Below, one piece after another: positions 58,574 through 64,000 of a DNA stretch of 64,000 nt. The notes beneath the pieces were generated by a model. The model was given only the letters and a program-made list of their open reading frames with translations, was not told where the DNA came from and did no database searches. The position numbers and the translations under genes are program-made. The stretch comes from Echinometra lucunter (lineage: Eukaryota > Echinodermata > Echinoidea > Camarodonta > Echinometridae), in assembly GCA_029962745.1 (NCBI GenBank), contig CM057162.1, positions 5,146,802 through 5,210,801 on the forward strand, written 5' to 3'. Position 1 is the stretch's first letter, and every line of letters starts with the position of its first letter.

Positions 58574-59693
58574 ACAGGTTGTATAAACTTTTAACGACGT
58601 TTTTACTGTGTGTATAGCATGATAATGAGCACTACACTTGATGTGAGATCAATCTTATTCCAATCTGTACAAAATTTTGCATTGTGTTCTTTTCATAGGC
58701 CTATATACACATGGCAGAGAAAGGGAGATCGTAGCATCGTCATTTAGGGAGCTAGGCATGTAATTCTTTTTAAATATTGAAACGTGCAAACCTGTTAAGA
58801 AAAACATTGTCATTGAATTCATTTAGTGATTGCTATGTTGTGTGTATCATACTCGCACATATCACTGCTGCACAGTTATCAAGCCAACATCACAAGTCTT
58901 ATTATATTCGTGACACGACTGTTATTAAATATAAGCTGTATTTTTCATCGCTGAGTATACAAGACAAACTCTGTTAACCGCTTCACTTGAATAAGATTTC
59001 TGACAGGAAAAGTAGTTAAACAGATTAAATTCCACAATATTTGAATGTAAAACAATTGGAGAATAGTCGCAGCTCGCAATCGCCGAGTAAATCATAATAA
59101 TTAATGTTACTCTTCCTTCATGCATCCTATTCTTCAAGACTTCAAACATTTGTGACTTTCTTCTTGTTTCTCGCCCCGCCCCCGTCCTGTCTATGCTTTA
59201 ACTTAATGATTCATGTTATAAAGTGTTCTTCTGTTGTTTTATTATGGGAAATCTTTTTTTAATCCGTGGTATTATTAACTCACTCTTGATGTTTGGGTGC
59301 CCTATCCCTTTAACAACAGAATCTTCAAGATTATTCTGAACTTGAAGGGCAAAAGCAAGGCCTGTATTCAGGAAACTGACATGTTAATTGTTCAGAGTTG
59401 AATGCAACGGCTTAAGGCCCAATCGAAACTATGCTTGTCGAAGACTTTTATGCACGTTTCCCTCTTAAAATGTGGTTTCGGTTTTTAAGCCACTCTATGA
59501 TTTATAGCGAAGATTGTGGCATTGATATGATTTTTAAGACAGAGTGCAGAGGCACACGTGATATGGCTCAGTTTGGGGGCAGTGGTTTCTCATGGGTCTA
59601 GCCATGACGGGCATGACATTGCGCAGTTGTCTTGTGTCGGGGGGGGGGGGGGTGCACTTAGGCCTGTGTCTTAATACTTGAGGAATGAAATTA

Positions 59694-59972
59694 GGGGCGG
59701 CGCCAGGGTATTTTGATAGGGGGGGGGGCCAAGATTGCCCATAGGTGAATTTATATTTACGTTTTAAGTGAACAAACAGGGATATTATATAGTTGCATAA
59801 CCCAGTTCTCTCTTTCACCATGCTCTTCTTTCTTCTTCTTCCTCTCTTTTCTTCCTCTTATCCTCTTCATTTGTTTTCGTTTTTTTTTTTTTTTTTTTGG
59901 GGGGGGTCACTAGAAAAATCATGGGACGGGGGTCACCCCTGCCCCCCCCCCCCCTCCGTAGCGCCGCCTTGA
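59694..59972 (+). mobile_element. GGCGCCAGGGTATTTTGATAG MITE (family M6), copy 3
   Basis: Left GGGGCGGCGCCAGGGTATTT plus G-run; right C-run plus CCGTAGCGCCGCC. The middle CT-rich stretch and ggtcactagaaaaatcatgg match the other copies. Confidence 0.75.
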
Positions 59973-60606
59973 ATAAAATACAATACACTGCAGAGGCTGT
60001 ATTTTAGTATTAATGATTCATTGATAATCATGACATATTGGAGAGTATAACAGGCGAGATGGGTAAGAGCTTTGAGGTAATGGCTACGTACCGAGGCTCC
60101 AGCCTTTGAGGGGCACAGCCGGGGCACAGTTGTCATGGTTGTGTTGCGTTATATGCCTTATTATTGGAGCATGCTTGGATCATGATGAATTAAAAGTCTA
60201 TCGACAAAAAAAGAGGTGTTGTTTGAAGGTGTCTTTGTCACATGAATTCCTTTTTTTCCCTACATTTTCTCACTCCACTCGTTCCCCTGTCTTGTATTAT
60301 TCATCCTTGTGTGTTTCTCTCTCTCTTTTTTGATTTAACTGAGGGAGCTATACGCTGTGGTACATGCAGCATAACAAAACCGAGATACTTTAGTGAAAGT
60401 TTTAAGGCATATTTGCTCATTTCAGATTATGCAGATATCACAGTATGCACTGACACATGGACCTATACCATGTTCATGCTACAATCCCAATCTTTTAGAT
60501 TTGGACATTGGCTACCAGTCCTTTAGGACCGTATCGTGTATACAGTTTTATCTGTCCTTTGGATGATATTGATGAGTTCTTACTTTTTAGTTACAAAAAA
60601 AAAAAT

Positions 60607-60968
60607 CTCTTTAAAAAAAGAGTGAACGCATTCACTTAGGGGTGAATTTAAGAAAAGAGTGAATTCAGAGTGAATTCAGAGTGAAGAGTAAAAATTGCAA
60701 TATTCACTCTTTATTCACTCTTTAAGGGGTGACCTCAGTGATCACTCGAAATCCTTGAGGGATCACTGAGCTTCAGTTCAATTCAGTTCAGTTTATTCCA
60801 CTTTTAAAGAAACATACAAATACATAGTACATAGTACAGGCATAGTACATAAGTTCGATACTTTATGACAATGGTAAAATAAATGGTCACCCCTAATGGT
60901 CACCCCTTTTCTTAAATTCACCTCTAACAGAGTGAATGCGTTCACTCTTTTTCTTTTTTAAGAGAGTG
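60607..60968 (+). mobile_element. GAGTGA foldback MITE (family M2), copy 4, split by a LINE tail
   Basis: The left half runs 60607-60772 and the right half from about 60893 to 60968. Between them is about 120 bp starting TTCAATTCAGTTCAGTTTAT, which resembles the 3' ends of non-LTR elements with a pentanucleotide tail (compare 49187-49250). Confidence 0.6.
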
Positions 60969-62442
60969 GGTTGGCTTAACTGGGTGGAAAACATTGTTTG
61001 GACGAATTCCGACACCTTCCTGTCAAACTAATTTCCAACATTAAGCACACAACTCCTGTATTGATGTGTTGAAAAACAAAATAATGTGTCAGTTTATTAT
61101 GAAGGTATTTTTAATCGACCTGCATACGGTCATATACATAAAATGCCAAACTTGTTTCATTTCCCCCTTTCCTGATAATTCTACGTACTTCCTTTTGATA
61201 TTGGTTTCATATAAATATTATTTTCTCTCGTATTGATAAATGCTTTAATACTCTTGGTCACCTTTATCATGTTTATGCTTCATATTCAGTAATTGGTACT
61301 CTCGGTCTTGCATTGATAAAAGTTTTCAAGAAAAACTCTTCAATCATTCTCTATCTTCAAAGCAATGAAACTGAATGGTATCTATCATACTTATATCTTG
61401 GCCTTGATTTCAAAACGGCGTGCTTTATTTGCACGATATATAGTTCTAATAGATCAATCATACAGCAATAATAACTGTTTTGTTTTGTTACCCCTCGGAA
61501 ATAAAAATGATAAAAAAACGGAGTCTGAAGAAACCGAAAGCATTGGTATTATCGTTTATCATTATTATAGTAAATTCAACCCATTACACAATTAATCTTC
61601 CTTTGATATCATACATGAGCTACATAGTCTATATGCCTGTCGATGACTGCAAGTCTAGTGTCTAGATGTTCAGCCTTGACCATGAAGAACACTTATCAGC
61701 AAACAAATTATTACAAGCAAAATCAAGATGTATGATGCTTTTCTTCAGTGATGCCTTTCTAGTTTCTAAATTGAAAAGAATTATTTTGACATAGTTCCAG
61801 GTGTAATAATCATTATCATGCAGTGTGCAATCATTTCCTTGTACATCAAACTTTATTTCATTTGGAAATAGAAATAAATGAAAATGAAATGAAAAAAATA
61901 TGTTTATTTGTTTTTACTGGGTTTTTTTTTCTTCAATTTTTTTCTTTTTCATTCTCAGTTTCTATATGTCTTGGGCCAACATGGCCTCCAAAACGTTTGT
62001 TTTTTATACAGACGAAAATGAATTTCATGAGTAACCTCATTATAAAAGTTGCTCAGTATAATGCTATCTATTGCAATCTTGTTAACAGCTCGTGAAAAAA
62101 CGAGTTGCTGCTACTACTAACAGCATTGCTACGGTATTGTGCATAACGTTTTCCCCTAGAATTACGTCATTATTTGAATTGTAATTACCTGATGGTTGAG
62201 AGGAAATTGACCAGATATAGTTCAGTGTCTTAGAATTGAATATATAAGCAATGACGGGAGATATTTTCTTTGGCAATGTACATTACTGATGTATATGAAT
62301 AAAGTCCCTCGCATGACATAAAAGAAAAACAAAACTACACAAAACCTTTTTTCTAAGACTTGTTCTTGTTCTTGTTGTTGTTGTTGTTGTTGTTGTGTTT
62401 GTTACTAGAGCGAGCTGTATGAGCTCAGCTGGGTTAATCACA

Positions 62443-62740
62443 CACTCCTAGAAAAAATGGTTTAGAACCTTTTCTTATCCCACATTTGGAACCTTTCAAG
62501 GTTCTTCAGAGAACCATTAATAGCCTATGAAGTTTTCTAAAGGGGTCTAAAGGGGTCTAAAGGGGTCTAAAGGGGTCTTTAGAACCATTATTGGTTGTAT
62601 ACAAGGAACCTTTTGGGGTTCTTGAAAATATAAAGAACCCTTATTATAGAATCCATTTTCTAGAGGTGCTAAATACGGGAACCCCCCCCCCCCCCAAAAA
62701 GGGGGTTTTCTAACTGCCACATTTTTCTAAGAATGCAAAT
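62443..62740 (+). mobile_element. AGGTTCTT foldback MITE (family M7), copy 2
   Basis: Shares GGAACCTTTCAAGGTTCTTC and TGAAAATATAAAGAACCC with 34288-34545 and ends CCACATTTTTCTAAGAATG. It carries four tandem TAAAGGGGTC decamers (62538-62577) and C/G runs. Confidence 0.65.
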
Positions 62741-63067
62741 AGCGGGGAAATATGATATGACGGGAAAAATATAATTTAAATGGTAAATAAGGAAGCAGTT
62801 GCGGGGGGTGATGCTTTCACGAGGGATTCATTTTCTTCATTGTGCGATGAAGGACGTGATCAGCAGATTGCCTGACATGGTCATTTTCTTCTTTTTGTCC
62901 ACTTAGTTGGTTACTATAAGTAACTTTATCCATTTGATCATACCGAGTAATGGTCGTGACGAAAGGCCCATAAAAGTGTAATAATAGAGTGCAAACAAAC
63001 TTAGTATAGTATATGTAAGCATGCACCCAGACTCCCAGAGATTAAAAAAAAAAAAAAACACACAATA

Positions 63068-63252
63068 CAGAAGCCACGGAACGTTTTTGAAAGTGGGGGG
63101 GGGGGGGGGGGGGGGGGGCTGCGCGTACAAACCAGGCAAATCACTTCCGGGTTTTTGTACATAGGCAAATGTGTCTACTCAAAAAAGTGTGTGTGTGGGG
63201 GGGGGGGGGGGGGGCTGCAGCCCCCAGCGTCTATGGTTCCGCGGCCCCTGCA
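63068..63252 (-). mobile_element. GGGGCCGCGGAGCC MITE (family M10), copy 2
   Basis: Left CGGAACGTTTTTGAAAGTGG plus a G-run; right G-run, GGCTGCAGCCCCC and GGTTCCGCGGCCCC. Related to 54005-54187 in inverse orientation. Confidence 0.6.
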
Positions 63253-63925
63253 ATATGCATATGATACTTGTGGCATGGGGGCTCTGACCTAAATCCTTTA
63301 TCACTCGCTTTTCTTCACACTCTAGCAACCGGCTTTATAACCATCCATGCCCAAGAAAATGACTCTAGTCATGACTTTTGGTCTGCGTATACCCATGTTC
63401 CTTGAAAAACAGATATTAAAACCTAAGATAAATTATTTCCTGTATGGTGAGGATAAGGTATCAATTAATTCGAAGCGGACAGTCATTATGATAATGGCAT
63501 ATATATTTTTTCTTTTCACTATTGTCAATCAGGTGGTGGGATTTTTGTTTTGTTTGTCTGTGTGTGGGGTCTTTGTCTTTGTCCTTTTTTACGAAGACGG
63601 TGCCATCGTGGAGATGGTGACATCTACTTTAAAACTTGCCCCTGATTTACTGGATGAAACCCAGAGAGCAACCCCTAATTTGGACATAAAAGTCTTTGTT
63701 CAATGTCCCTTTTTTGTGTGTGAATCCCCGTGTAGGTTTTGGTACAATTCATTTTCATTATCTTTCGTCACTTCTGCCTTGGACTTGGTCTTGGCTGTGG
63801 GGTTAGGCCTTGACCATGTTGACTTTAATAGTAATAGTTTTCTCCCTTCTGATAAGAGATTTAGGACATATTACAGAATGATCTCCTGACATCATACCCC
63901 CTGATGAGAGCCTTTTCGCTCAAAT

Positions 63926-63932
63926 AATAATA

Positions 63933-63963
<31 letters not shown>

Positions 63964-63973
63964 CAATAATAAT
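63926..63973. repeat. (AAT)n microsatellite
   Basis: AATAAT with a few ATG and ACA interruptions. Confidence 0.95.
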
Positions 63974-64000
63974 ACGTTGCTTAGTGAACGTACAACACCA

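Larger units (their letters stand above)
57437..64000. other. Gene-poor, repeat-rich right end
   Basis: Contains MITEs of families M1, M2, M6, M7 and M10, a LINE tail, GTT and ATA microsatellites and long G or C runs. I see no supported exon. An ORF of 180 codons at 63347-63889 has a hydrophobic middle but no recognisable domain and may be chance. Confidence 0.6.

Noticed and set aside
63347..63889. 180-codon ORF with a hydrophobic centre
   Set aside because: No recognisable domain, Cys/Phe/Val-rich composition of T-rich DNA, and a chance ORF of this size is plausible; left as unresolved.

Overview
This window is animal nuclear DNA: spliced genes with GT-AG introns, low GC between genes, very many short foldback transposons (MITEs), tRNA-derived SINEs and simple repeats. 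The repeat style, high allelic divergence and gene structure suggest a marine invertebrate deuterostome, most likely a sea urchin. That assignment is inference. No bacterial, CRISPR or viral content was seen.

Three protein-coding genes can be supported. (1) A plus-strand gene for a membrane protein of tandem TM2 domains: its 5' end lies in a 500-N gap, with visible exons 6842-7104 and 9011-9909. (2) A complete minus-strand TRAPPC4 (synbindin) gene: five exons from 24929 down to 17466 encode exactly 219 aa, the length of human TRAPPC4 as I recall it. (3) A nine-exon plus-strand gene, 37454-57332, for a 653-aa single-pass receptor: signal peptide, three Ig-like domains, a possible fibronectin-III-like domain, one TM helix, and a 155-aa tail with a proline-rich stretch and two YxxM motifs of the PI3-kinase-binding type. 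It is the best candidate for something undescribed here.

Layout. 1-6341 (A1) is a near copy of 10344-18141 (A2), and both carry TRAPPC4 exon 5. 20444-26000 (B1) and 26501-32547 (B2) are near copies, and both carry TRAPPC4 exons 1-3. A1 and B1 end at, and B2 begins at, scaffold gaps of exactly 500 N. The simplest reading is that the two haplotypes of a very heterozygous genome were placed in tandem by the assembler; a real segmental duplication is the alternative. The TM2 gene lies between A1 and A2. Exon 4 of TRAPPC4 is single-copy between A2 and B1. After B2 comes about 4.9 kb of repeats, then the Ig receptor gene (20 kb, introns full of MITEs and a dead LINE), then about 6.7 kb of repeats with no gene I can support.

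The mobile-element content is striking. At least a dozen foldback families are present, many carrying a poly-G tract just inside one end and poly-C inside the other. One element, present in A2 but absent from the matching site in A1, is a TIR-bounded array of 157-bp monomers; nearly every monomer contains the nuclear-receptor DR1 element TGACCTTTGACCT.
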